Source: DAOUEX01 sp034430235
Lineage (GTDB): Bacteria > Chloroflexota > Anaerolineae > UBA2200
Assembly (NCBI GenBank): GCA_964478075.1
Contig: CAYZGO010000020.1
Coordinates: 1 to 64,000 of the forward strand
DNA: 64,000 nt
Direction of reading: 5' to 3'
In this document: positions 54,346 through 62,301 of the stretch, one piece after another
Position numbering within the stretch: position 1 is the first letter of the stretch
How the letters are laid out: each line of letters starts with the position of its first letter
Made by a program: the position numbers and the translations under genes
The notes under the pieces: generated by a model
What the model saw: the letters and a program-made list of their open reading frames with translations, nothing else
Told to the model about the DNA's origin: nothing
The model's database searches: none

Positions 54346-56796
54346 ATGAGAAGAGAGAAATACAATCCATCGGCCATTGAGGTCAAGTGGCAGGAAAGGT
54401 GGGAAGCGGACAGGTTGTATCATGCGCGTGAGGATGATCCCAGGCCCAAATTCTACTTCCTGACCATGTTGCCCTATACTTCGGGTGATTTGCACATTGG
54501 CCACTGGTACGCTATGGCGCCCCCAGATGCCAAAGCCCGCTACATACGTATGAAGGGCTACAATGTAATGTTCCCTATAGGCTTTGATTCTTTTGGCCTG
54601 CCAGCGGAGAACGCTGCGATTAAGCAAGGCGTCCATCCTTACAAGTGGACTATGGCTAACATCGAGCACATGCGCAGGCAACTGAAGACTATGGGCACCA
54701 TGTTCGACTGGGAACGCGAGGCCATAACCTGCGATCCAGATTACTACAAGTGGACGCAGTGGTTCTTCCTCAAGTTCTATGAGCATGATCTGGCCTACCG
54801 TGCCATGGCGCCCGTAGATTGGTGCCCAACGTGCAATACGTCACTGGCACGCGAACAGGTATGGGGTGAAGATCGGCATTGTGAACGCTGCGGCACGCCA
54901 GTGATCAAGAAGGACCTGGAGCAGTGGTTCTTCCGCATCACCAACTATGTCGAGGAACTGCTGGACTTTGGCAAGATTGAATGGCCGGAACACGTGGTGA
55001 CTATGCAGAAGAATTGGATAGGTCGAAGCGAAGGCGTGGAATTTGATCTGGGCGTCAAGGGGTCACAGAAGAAGATTCGCGTCTTCACCACGCGGCCTGA
55101 TACAGTTTTCGGCATGACCTTCGCTGTGCTTGCACCGGAACATCCGTTGGTGGATGAACTGACTATGCCAGAGAGCCGTGCTGAGGTGCGGGCTTACAGG
55201 CTTGGAGCCCAGCGCCTGTCAGAAGTTGATCGCCTGTCCGCTGAAAGGGAGCGTGACGGTGTCTTCAGCGGTGCATACGCGGTCAACCCTATGAATGGGC
55301 AGGAGATTCCCTTGTACATCGCTGACTATGTGCTGATGACTTACGGCACCGGTGCCATCATGGGGGTGCCGGGCCACGATGAGCGGGACTTTGACTTTGC
55401 CAGGCGATATGACCTGCCAATTCCAGTAGTCATCGCCCCGCCTGATTGGGATGGGGAACCTTTAGAAGCCGCCTACTTGGATGAAGGGACTATGGTCAAT
55501 TCCGGGCGTTTCAATGGCATATCAAGCCAGGACAGCTGGGAGGCCATAGCTGACGATATGGAGAAGAGAGGCATCGGAGAACGTAAAGTACATTATCGGC
55601 TGCACGACTGGCTGATCTCACGACAGCGTTACTGGGGGGCTCCGATACCCATCATCTACTGTGAGGAATGTGGCACAGTGCCCGTGCCTGAAGATCAACT
55701 GCCTGTGCTGCTGCCAGAGGACGCCAGGTTCCTGCCGACCGGCGAGTCGCCTTTGAAGTACCATGAGACCTTCCTGAACACGACCTGCCCCAGATGCGGC
55801 CGCCCAGCCAAACGTGAAACGGACACGATGGACACGTTTGTGTGCTCCTCGTGGTATCACATGCGCTACACGAGCCCAGGCTATGACCAGGGGCCTTTCG
55901 ATCCTGTGCGGGGCAAGTACTGGATGCCTGTAGACCAATATACGGGTGGCATTGAACATGCGACGATGCACCTGCTCTACACGCGCTTTTTCACCAAGGC
56001 CTGCCGGGACATTGGCATTCTGAATCACGATGAACCAATGTTGCGCCTGTTCAACCAGGGCACCATCCTGGGCGAGGACAACCAAAAAATGAGCAAATCG
56101 CGGGGCAACGTCGTGAACCCTGATGACTACGTGCAGTCTCTTGGTGCGGACACTACGCGTGCTTTCCTGATGTTCATTGGGCCATGGGGCGCCGGTGGCC
56201 CATGGAGTAGCCGCGGCATTGAAGGAGTGCATCGCTTCCTGCAGCGCGTTTGGGACGTAGTGACTGTCAAGCCCAGGTCCTTAGCTGAGCAAGCCAATAA
56301 GAAAGAGATTGCGGCACTGCGCCGCATTACACACAAGACCATCCGCAAGGTCACGGATGACCTGGAAGGCTTTCGCTTCAATACCATGGTCGCAGCGTTG
56401 ATGGAGTTCAACAACTATCTAGTAAAAGCTAAACAGACACCAGTGGTCCAATCAGATGCTTGGCACGAAGCCGTGCGCACGCTGATCCTGCTCCTGGCTC
56501 CCACTGCGCCGCATCTGGCCGAGGAGCTGTGGCAGCGCATTGGGGAACCGTACAGCGTACACAACCAGTCGTGGCCGCAGTGGGATGAAGCAGCGGCGGC
56601 TGATGAGCTGATCACTCTGGTTGTACAGGTAAATGGCAAGCTGCGAGAGCGTCTCACTGTGCCTGTGGGGATCAGCGAGAAGGAGGCTCAAGAACTGGCT
56701 TTTGGCAGTCCGAAGGTGCAGCGCCATGTTGGTGACAAGAGTGTGGTCAAGATCATCTACGTTCCCGACAAGCTGATAAACATTGTTGTCAAGTGA
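54346..56796 (+). CDS. leuS: Leucyl-tRNA synthetase
   Basis: This 816-residue class I synthetase charges tRNA-Leu. The ATP-binding HIGH motif is His50-Ile-Gly-His53 (GDLHIGHWYA) and the KMSKS loop is at 581-585 (QKMSKSRGNV). Between them lie a zinc-type CP1 hairpin (CPTCNTS, CERCG) and the CP1 editing domain (TTRPDTVFGMTFAVLAPEH; GTGAIMGVPGHDERDFDFA with the editing aspartate). The C-terminal helical anticodon domain and the tail are normal. The start is ATG 54346 behind GGGAGG; the open frame upstream reads through the tRNA and leader and is not coding. It is controlled by the T-box leader. Confidence 0.97.
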   Translation: MRREKYNPSAIEVKWQERWEADRLYHAREDDPRPKFYFLTMLPYTSGDLHIGHWYAMAPPDAKARYIRMKGYNVMFPIGFDSFGLPAENAAIKQGVHPYKWTMANIEHMRRQLKTMGTMFDWEREAITCDPDYYKWTQWFFLKFYEHDLAYRAMAPVDWCPTCNTSLAREQVWGEDRHCERCGTPVIKKDLEQWFFRITNYVEELLDFGKIEWPEHVVTMQKNWIGRSEGVEFDLGVKGSQKKIRVFTTRPDTVFGMTFAVLAPEHPLVDELTMPESRAEVRAYRLGAQRLSEVDRLSAERERDGVFSGAYAVNPMNGQEIPLYIADYVLMTYGTGAIMGVPGHDERDFDFARRYDLPIPVVIAPPDWDGEPLEAAYLDEGTMVNSGRFNGISSQDSWEAIADDMEKRGIGERKVHYRLHDWLISRQRYWGAPIPIIYCEECGTVPVPEDQLPVLLPEDARFLPTGESPLKYHETFLNTTCPRCGRPAKRETDTMDTFVCSSWYHMRYTSPGYDQGPFDPVRGKYWMPVDQYTGGIEHATMHLLYTRFFTKACRDIGILNHDEPMLRLFNQGTILGEDNQKMSKSRGNVVNPDDYVQSLGADTTRAFLMFIGPWGAGGPWSSRGIEGVHRFLQRVWDVVTVKPRSLAEQANKKEIAALRRITHKTIRKVTDDLEGFRFNTMVAALMEFNNYLVKAKQTPVVQSDAWHEAVRTLILLLAPTAPHLAEELWQRIGEPYSVHNQSWPQWDEAAAADELITLVVQVNGKLRERLTVPVGISEKEAQELAFGSPKVQRHVGDKSVVKIIYVPDKLINIVVK

Positions 56797-56901
56797 CGCT
56801 CCGTGATGACTGTTGCTGTGGCATGTCGCTTGGGTCAACAGCGCGGGCCTCGTGTCTGGCACGAAGCCTCTAGTATTATGATTACTGCCCGCCATATTGA
56901 A

Positions 56902-56925
56902 TCCGGGCTAATGAGATCGGACATT
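56902..56925. repeat. 24-nt intergenic word shared with 35569-35592
   Basis: TCCGGG-x-T-x-AT-x-AGATCGGAC-x-TT occurs here and at 35569-35592 with 20 of 24 positions identical. Both copies lie in the gap upstream of a gene (xseA here, the efflux adaptor there). Confidence 0.4.
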
Positions 56926-56940
56926 TGACACCTTTCTGAT

Positions 56941-56969
56941 TTGTGCGTTGCTACCCAATGCTGTATAGT
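56941..56969 (+). promoter_or_regulatory. xseA promoter (leaderless type)
   Basis: TTGTGC (56941-56946) and TATAGT (56964-56969) are spaced by 17 bp. The ATG of xseA is 7 nt after the -10 box and has no ribosome binding site. A TTGACA at 56925-56930 has no -10 at proper distance. Confidence 0.5.
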
Positions 56970-56975
56970 TAGGCT

Positions 56976-58163
56976 ATGCAGGTCTACACGGTTAGCCAAG
57001 TCACACAGTATATCAAGAGCCTCTTCGATGTGGATCCCATGCTGCAGGACGTTTGGGTGGAGGGGGAAATCTCAAACTGCGTGCAGTCCGCAGCTGGGCA
57101 CATGTACTTCACGCTGAAGGATGCTCGCGCGCAGTTACGCTGTGTGCTGTGGCGCTCCCAGGTCGCTCGTGTGGAGCATTTACCGGCCAACGGTGAGGCT
57201 GTGGTGGTACACGGCCGCGCTTCGGTCTACGAAGTCCAGGGCACCTATCAGCTCTACGTTGATGTGGTACAGCCGGTTGGTGCAGGCGCGCTGTTCCTGC
57301 AGTTCCAGGCTCTCAAGGATAAATTGCAGCGCGAGGGCCTGTTCGCAGCAGAACGCAAGCGTCCTCTTCCCCCTTTTCCACAGTGCCTGGGTGTGGTCAC
57401 CTCGCCAGTCGGCGCTGCGATACGCGACATATTGCACGTCTTGCAGCGGCGCTATCCTCTGGCTGAGGTCATTCTCGCTCCGACGCTGGTGCAAGGCGAC
57501 GAAGCGCCGCCGCAGATCGTTGCCGCTATCGAAGCACTGAATGTCCGTACTGATGTGGATGCCATCATTGTGGCTCGTGGTGGTGGTTCTCTGGAAGAAC
57601 TGTGGGCTTTCAATGACGAACGCGTAGCCAGAGCTATATTTGCTTCGAGGGCGCCGCTTGTATCCGGAGTGGGCCACGAAACGGATTATACTATAGCAGA
57701 TTTCGTCGCCGACGTGCGAGCACCCACGCCCTCGGCTGCAGCCGAGATTGCGGTGCCCGACCAGGAAGCGTTGCGCGCCCGCATCCTGCAGCACCGCGAT
57801 AGCCTGGGCCAGGGGATGAGGCAGCGCGTCACTGTGAGACGTGGAAAAGTAGAGCACACGGTGGCTCTGCTGCGTCGAGTTTCGCCACGTGCATTGGTAG
57901 ACAGGTGGCGGCAGAGGCTCGACGAACGTCACCGAGAGATGATAGCCGAGCAAGGACACCGTTTCGCGCTGTTGCGGGGGCAGCTGGCCAGCTTGAATCT
58001 CCGTCTGCAAACCCTGAGTCCGGAATCCACTTTGAACCGGGGCTACGCCCTTGTGTCTCGTCGAGATACTGGTGCTGTGGTGACGCGCACTGCTCAGGTT
58101 GCGTCGGGGGATGCTATAGATGTCCGCGTGAGTGATGGCCATTTCACGGGCACTGTTGATTGA
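56976..58163 (+). CDS. xseA: Exodeoxyribonuclease VII large subunit
   Basis: This 395-residue catalytic subunit degrades single-stranded DNA from both ends. It has the N-terminal OB-fold (VWVEGEISNCVQSAAGHMYF), the catalytic core with TSPVGAAIRDILHVL and IIVARGGGSLEELWAFNDE, and GVGHETDYTIADFVADVRAPTPSAAAE. A short helical C-terminal region follows. The length is near the low end of the family but no domain is missing. xseB follows 12 nt later, then the DUF212 gene. Confidence 0.97.
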   Translation: MQVYTVSQVTQYIKSLFDVDPMLQDVWVEGEISNCVQSAAGHMYFTLKDARAQLRCVLWRSQVARVEHLPANGEAVVVHGRASVYEVQGTYQLYVDVVQPVGAGALFLQFQALKDKLQREGLFAAERKRPLPPFPQCLGVVTSPVGAAIRDILHVLQRRYPLAEVILAPTLVQGDEAPPQIVAAIEALNVRTDVDAIIVARGGGSLEELWAFNDERVARAIFASRAPLVSGVGHETDYTIADFVADVRAPTPSAAAEIAVPDQEALRARILQHRDSLGQGMRQRVTVRRGKVEHTVALLRRVSPRALVDRWRQRLDERHREMIAEQGHRFALLRGQLASLNLRLQTLSPESTLNRGYALVSRRDTGAVVTRTAQVASGDAIDVRVSDGHFTGTVD

Positions 58164-58175
58164 AGGAGAAGGTCA

Positions 58176-58412
58176 ATGGAAGAAACAGCGGGGCTGACTT
58201 TTGAGCAAGCAGTTCAGCAGCTCGAGGAAGTTGTGCAGCAACTGGAAAGCGGGGAACTGTCCTTGGAGCAGTCGTTGGCCTTGTTCGAACGGGGCATGCT
58301 TCTGGCCAGGCTCTGTGAAAGCAAGCTTGATGAGGCAGAACAGAAAGTCAGCCAACTTGTGGGTCTCGGTGGCGAACGTACTACGTTGGCGCCGTTCAGT
58401 GTAGAGGAATAG
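58176..58412 (+). CDS. xseB: Exodeoxyribonuclease VII small subunit
   Basis: This 78-residue helical subunit binds many copies to XseA. The family motif LTFEQAVQQLEEVVQQLESG, then ELSLEQSLALFERGMLLARL, is complete. A GAAGGAGAAGG site precedes the ATG. Confidence 0.96.
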   Translation: MEETAGLTFEQAVQQLEEVVQQLESGELSLEQSLALFERGMLLARLCESKLDEAEQKVSQLVGLGGERTTLAPFSVEE

Positions 58413-58414
58413 AC

Positions 58415-58858
58415 ATGTCTCCGCAAGCCCTGCTCGGGAATCAAGCACTTGTGGCAGCGGGAGTGTCGTGGTTAGTAGCCCAGGTGCTAAAGCCCGTTCT
58501 GTACTGGATAGCCAGGCGGAAATGGGATTGGCGTTGGCTCTTCAGTCCTGGCGGCATGCCAAGCGCTCACTCTGCGGCCTTTGCTTCTCTTGCCACTGCG
58601 GTCGGTCTGCGCGAGGGTTGGGGAACCTCTGCTTTTGCGATTGCGGTAACCACCGCAATCGTGGTGTTGTACGACGCAGCGGGGGTCAGGCGCTCGGCCA
58701 GCATACAGGCACGGATACTGAATCAAATGCTGGAAGAACTGTTCAGTGGACGACCTATCGCCCAATCGCATTTACGGGAATTGATAGGACATACGCCCTT
58801 TGAGGTTCTGGTAGGCGCAGCTCTGGGTATCGGGACTGCCTTCTTGTTGGTCCGTTAG
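58415..58858 (+). CDS. Divergent PAP2-family membrane protein (DUF212, YuiD-like)
   Basis: This 147-residue membrane protein belongs to the divergent PAP2 (DUF212) family: FSPGGMPSAHSAAFASLATA carries the SAH phosphatase-like motif and VVLYDAAGVRRSASIQARIL is the second conserved block. It may act on a lipid phosphate, but the activity of this subfamily is not established. It begins 2 nt after the xseB stop and is part of the same operon. Confidence 0.92.
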   Translation: MSPQALLGNQALVAAGVSWLVAQVLKPVLYWIARRKWDWRWLFSPGGMPSAHSAAFASLATAVGLREGWGTSAFAIAVTTAIVVLYDAAGVRRSASIQARILNQMLEELFSGRPIAQSHLRELIGHTPFEVLVGAALGIGTAFLLVR

Positions 58859-58873
58859 AAGCAGCCCTGCCAG

Positions 58874-58990
58874 TTACTTTATGATCAGGGTATTGCCTTC
58901 GTTGAGGCCGCCGGGAGCTTTCGTCTCTATGAGATTTGACAGACCTGTGGTTATTTCAACTGACGTGCAGTGTGTTCCGCCCCAAGTTTT
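58874..58990 (-). pseudogene. Possible remnant of a C-terminal coding segment
   Basis: On the minus strand a frame reading GGTHCTSVEITTGLSNLIET and then KAPGGLNEGNTLIIK to a stop has a protein-like look, but no start or family is recognised. It lies just after the 59037 gene and could be a frameshifted end of a former longer protein or chance. Confidence 0.2.
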
Positions 58991-59036
58991 ACGACTTTGT
59001 GCCGTTGGGAACCAACAAAGCTGACTGCTGCAGCTC

Positions 59037-59930
59037 TCAGCAATTGGCGCCACCAATGCTAATCGTCTTTCCAGCATGAAGCAAGGAGAACTTGTCTCCA
59101 AGCGCGGTTGACATCCTTTTGTTGGCTGCGAAACCAGTACAATGCCCAGCTAGCACCCAACCTGGATCTATCTTGGCCAAGGCTCGCACGGTCTTTTCAA
59201 TACTCTCCTCACTAGCGTTGATCAAATGGAATCCACCTATCACGCCCTCTATCCCGTCAACTCTAGTTATTCTCATCGAATGTCTAATTATGTTTATGAT
59301 CCCCGCATGGGCGCAACCGGTCACGATCACGAGGCCCTTCCCTCTGACATTCACGGTCAGAGACATATCGTCCAGCATTTGGTCTTTCACTAGCTTCGCG
59401 CCCTCAAGGTTGTATGCGCCCACCGTCGACACCTCAAAATCTGTCGTCCTCTCCACCTCGCCTGTGGAGATAACGCCAGGAAGAAGCTCGAAAGGCTCTT
59501 TTACCAAGACTAGACGTCCTCCATTTTCCCTAATCCTCTCTTCACTGTTCTCCTGTGTTATCCCAATGTGGTGAAGGTAGGGCTTCAACACATAATTTTG
59601 CCTGAATATTGTTGGGTGGGCTACTATGGGGAGCTCCTCCTTCTTTATCTCCTGTAATATCCCCGTTAGGCCCTTAGTATGGTCATAATGGCAGTGAGAT
59701 AGGAATATCACGTCTATGCTTGCTGGGTCTATACCCAAGATACTCATGTTGTGGAGGATCGGGCCAGAAGATTGGCCTACATCCATCAAGACTCTCTTGC
59801 GAGTATCCCCTGACTTTGCATCTAGCAAGATGGATATCCCATGCTGGGCCAGGAACGGCGTCTCATAGCCAGCATAGTCTTCGATTAGGGTAGTTATTTC
59901 TACTCTGTCGACCTTTCCTATTGTAAGCAT
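59037..59930 (-). CDS. Metallo-beta-lactamase-fold hydrolase (dihydropterin-phosphate-synthase-like)
   Basis: This protein (297 residues from ATG 59930) has the MBL metal motif SHCHYDHTKG (H-x-H-x-D-H), a later His in TGCAHAGIINII, and GGFHLI with a C-terminal GHCTG. This order is typical of the family named after the archaeal ribofuranosylaminobenzene-linked dihydropterin phosphate synthase, common in archaea and anaerobes. The true substrate is unknown. No ribosome site marks ATG 59930; an upstream frame runs to 60041. Its AGG/ATA-rich codon use matches the liv cluster rather than the xse genes. Confidence 0.8.
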   Translation of the reverse strand: MLTIGKVDRVEITTLIEDYAGYETPFLAQHGISILLDAKSGDTRKRVLMDVGQSSGPILHNMSILGIDPASIDVIFLSHCHYDHTKGLTGILQEIKKEELPIVAHPTIFRQNYVLKPYLHHIGITQENSEERIRENGGRLVLVKEPFELLPGVISTGEVERTTDFEVSTVGAYNLEGAKLVKDQMLDDMSLTVNVRGKGLVIVTGCAHAGIINIIRHSMRITRVDGIEGVIGGFHLINASEESIEKTVRALAKIDPGWVLAGHCTGFAANKRMSTALGDKFSLLHAGKTISIGGANC

Positions 59931-60075
59931 GTCGAGTTTGCAAACTGTAGTCGGGCTGATGCGACTGCAGTACACCTCCTCCCTTCTTTCCGGTCTCTGT
60001 TGGCCAATACGTGAGTTTGGGGGACAACATAAGGAGGACAATGGGAGTTCACTGCCCTCCCTCGGGACTCAGAAG

Positions 60076-60285
60076 CTACGGTGCCGCAAATCTGAGAACC
60101 TCGATCTTGCCTCCGCTGACGTGGTCAAAGGCCCGGGTCTCAATGCAGTTCCCGTAGTCATCAGGGGCGATCTCACGAGCTACGCACTCGTACTCGATGG
60201 GCGCTGCAGTGTCCTTCAGCCCAGGAATAAGAACTATCTCATTAGAGCTCGGGCATGAAAGGGCATCGCGTGCAGCCTTGGCCAA
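60076..60285 (-). CDS. Short or truncated protein of about 69 residues (unknown)
   Basis: A frame from TTG 60285 reads AKAARDALSCPSSNEIVLIP, then GLKDTAAPIEYECVAREIAP, then DDYGNCIETRAF to a stop at 60076. It looks coding in composition and lies upstream of the metallo-hydrolase on the same strand. A stop lies 18 nt upstream, followed by the MITE-like element, so it may be the 3' remnant of a longer gene. I do not recognise the family. Confidence 0.35.
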   Translation of the reverse strand: MAKAARDALSCPSSNEIVLIPGLKDTAAPIEYECVAREIAPDDYGNCIETRAFDHVSGGKIEVLRFAAP

Positions 60286-60299
60286 CTTGGTTAATCTTC

Positions 60300-60462
60300 C
60301 TCAGAGCGTGTTTGAAAAGTGGTAGGGATTGGGCCTCACCTTGCTGAGCAACCGCTCGTCCTCCCGTCAGGGACCTTCGGCCCTGCGGGACGAACGGCGC
60401 GGAGCGAAGCGGAGACGGGAGCAAGGCGGGGGATGGAGAGGGCTTCTCAAACACCCTCTCAG
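60300..60462. mobile_element. MITE-like element with 20-nt terminal inverted repeats
   Basis: The ends CTCAGAGCGTGTTTGAAAAG (60300-60319) and, in inverse orientation, CTTCTCAAACACCCTCTCAG (60443-60462) match at 17 of 20 positions. The 163-bp element has no ORF of its own. Its interior is a palindrome (60351-60400: CCGCTCGTCC ... GGACGAACGG with CAGGG/CCCTG inside), related to the repeat at 20352-20398. No target duplication is obvious. Confidence 0.55.
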
Positions 60463-60597
60463 TCTAGTTAGCTTGGCGCGTCGGCACTCTGTGCGGCAGG
60501 CCTTGGTTAACCCCACCCACCACCGATTCTGGTGGGCTCTCACTCGTGTAAGCACAGCCCATGTGGGTAGGCGAAGGCATGGCCAATCCCGCTCCAT

Positions 60598-60805
60598 TTA
60601 AATGCTGATGCTGCTCACGCTTCCAACTCTTTCCTGCAAGTACGCAAGCGCTGCCACCGATGCCTCTTGAGCTTTTGCTCGTTTGCTCAAGGGATCCACT
60701 GTAGGCTTGGCCAACGCCAGCGTTGTTATTGGCTCTCCAATGTGCCGCATCCCCAATCGCCGCCAAACTGGGATCACGTAGTACTATGGCTTGTGCTCTG
60801 GCTTC
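60598..60805 (-). pseudogene. Decayed coding sequence downstream of livF
   Basis: On the minus strand one frame reads EARAQAIVLRDPSLAAIGDA. Near 60730 another frame takes over with IGEPITTLALAKPTVDPLSK, then RAKAQEASVAALAYLQERVG, ending at TAA 60598-60600. Read together with one frameshift they look like the end of a real protein following livF in the operon. No start is visible and the family is not recognised. The stretch 60463-60597 holds nothing I can support. Confidence 0.35.
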
Positions 60806-60827
60806 TTAACCCGCCCCGCCCAAGAAA

Positions 60828-61535
60828 TTACTCCACCCCTAAGTAGGCCTTTCTCACATCGTCATTGTGGACTAGCTCCTCGCCGCTCCCCTCCAGGACT
60901 ATCTTGCCTGTTTCTAGGATATACCCGTAATCCGCGATGCGAAGGGCAGCGCGGGCGTTCTGCTCAACTAATAGGATCGTTGTCCCTTCGTCGTGCAGTT
61001 GCTTGATGGTCCTAAAGACCCCCTTCACCAGGTTAGGAGCGAGTCCCAATGATGGTTCATCCATCAGTAACAGCCTGGGCCTGGACATCAAAGCCCGGCC
61101 AAGCGCCAGCATCTGCTGTTCTCCACCAGACAAAGTGCCGGCGCTCTGCGATGCCCTCTCCTTAAGTATGGGAAAGAGCTCGAAGATCCACCCCAAATCC
61201 CTTTGCACGCCCCCAGAGTCCCGCCTGGTATGGGCTCCCACGAGCAAGTTCTCCAGCACTGTCAGGTTGGTGAAGACCCTTCTCCCCTCGGGAACCATTG
61301 CTATTCCCAGGCCGACGATCTCGTGGGCCGGCACTCGCGTTATATCCTTGCGCTCGAAGCTTATCCGCCCTTCCCGTGCTCTAACAATCCCGGAGATGGT
61401 CCGCAGGGTGCTACTCTTGCCGGCCCCGTTGGCCCCAATAAGCGTCACAATTCTCCCCTCCGGAACCTCGAGAGAAATACCCTTGAGAGCGTGAATTCCG
61501 TCGTAATAAACGTGGAGGTTCTCGATATTAAGCAT
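60828..61535 (-). CDS. livF: Branched-chain amino acid type ABC transporter ATP-binding protein LivF
   Basis: This 235-residue ABC ATPase has Walker A GANGAGKSSTL, the Q-loop region, signature LSGGEQQMLALGRAL and Walker B LLLMDEPSLGLAP. The short C-terminus (KIVLEGSGEELVHNDDVRKA, then YLGVE) is the LivF type. It overlaps livG by 8 nt and is the last intact gene of the liv cluster. Confidence 0.95.
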   Translation of the reverse strand: MLNIENLHVYYDGIHALKGISLEVPEGRIVTLIGANGAGKSSTLRTISGIVRAREGRISFERKDITRVPAHEIVGLGIAMVPEGRRVFTNLTVLENLLVGAHTRRDSGGVQRDLGWIFELFPILKERASQSAGTLSGGEQQMLALGRALMSRPRLLLMDEPSLGLAPNLVKGVFRTIKQLHDEGTTILLVEQNARAALRIADYGYILETGKIVLEGSGEELVHNDDVRKAYLGVE

Positions 61536-62301
61536 CTTCTTCCTCTACGCCCAAGTAAGCTTCGATAACCTTGGGGTCGTTCTGGATCTCATCAGGGGTT
61601 CCCTGAGCAATGGTGACCCCATGGTCTAACACCAAGATCTTGGGGCATATGCCCATTATCAATCTCATTTGGTGCTCTACCACCCATACGGTCAGATCAA
61701 ACTGCTCCATTATCTTGAGGATGAAATTCATTAGTTCGCCGGTTTCTGCAGGGTTCATGCCCGCAGCCGGCTCGTCCAGGAGAAGCAACTTTGGCTGAGT
61801 GGCCAAGGCACGCGCTATCTCCAACTTCCTCTGCAGTCCGTAAGGTAACCCCCCTGCCTCTTCCTGAGCGACATCGGCTAAGCCTACCCTTTCCAGCAAG
61901 CTGGTAGACTCCCGATCTATCTCCTGCTCTTCCCTTCTATATCCTGGCAAGCCGAGGGCGGCGGCAATGGGCGAGGACCGCAGCCGGAGGTGGCATCCGA
62001 CCTTAACGTTGTCTAGGACGCTGAGCTGGGAAAACAAGCGGATATTTTGAAACGTGCGGCTGATGCCGAAAGCGGTTATCCTATCCGGTCTCAATCCGGT
62101 TATGCCCTTACTGTCAAATTGGATCCTCCCTTCAGTTGGCTTGTACAGGCCGGTTATCATATTGAAAACCGTGGTCTTACCTGATCCATTGGGGCCGATA
62201 AGGCCTACCAACTCTCCCTGCTCCAACTGGATGTTGAAATTGGAGACGGCAATAAGCCCTCCGAAGTGTTTAGATAGTTTATCAACCTTCAGGATTGTCA
62301 T
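61528..62301 (-). CDS. livG: Branched-chain amino acid type ABC transporter ATP-binding protein LivG
   Basis: This 257-residue ABC ATPase has Walker A GPNGSGKTTVF, signature LPYGLQRKLEIARAL and Walker B LLLLDEPAAGMNPAE; the final segment (QGTPDEIQNDPKVIEAYLGV) is typical of LivG. It overlaps livM by 4 nt and livF by 8 nt. The substrate of the system could be branched-chain amino acids, other amino acids, urea or aromatic acids. Confidence 0.95.
   Translation of the reverse strand: MTILKVDKLSKHFGGLIAVSNFNIQLEQGELVGLIGPNGSGKTTVFNMITGLYKPTEGRIQFDSKGITGLRPDRITAFGISRTFQNIRLFSQLSVLDNVKVGCHLRLRSSPIAAALGLPGYRREEQEIDRESTSLLERVGLADVAQEEAGGLPYGLQRKLEIARALATQPKLLLLDEPAAGMNPAETGELMNFILKIMEQFDLTVWVVEHQMRLIMGICPKILVLDHGVTIAQGTPDEIQNDPKVIEAYLGVEEEDA

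Noticed and set aside
60464..60766. 100-codon minus-strand frame (MAAIGDAAHWRANNN)
   Set aside because: Only its first part looks protein-like; the rest appears to be the wrong frame of a decayed gene, so it is not called as one CDS.
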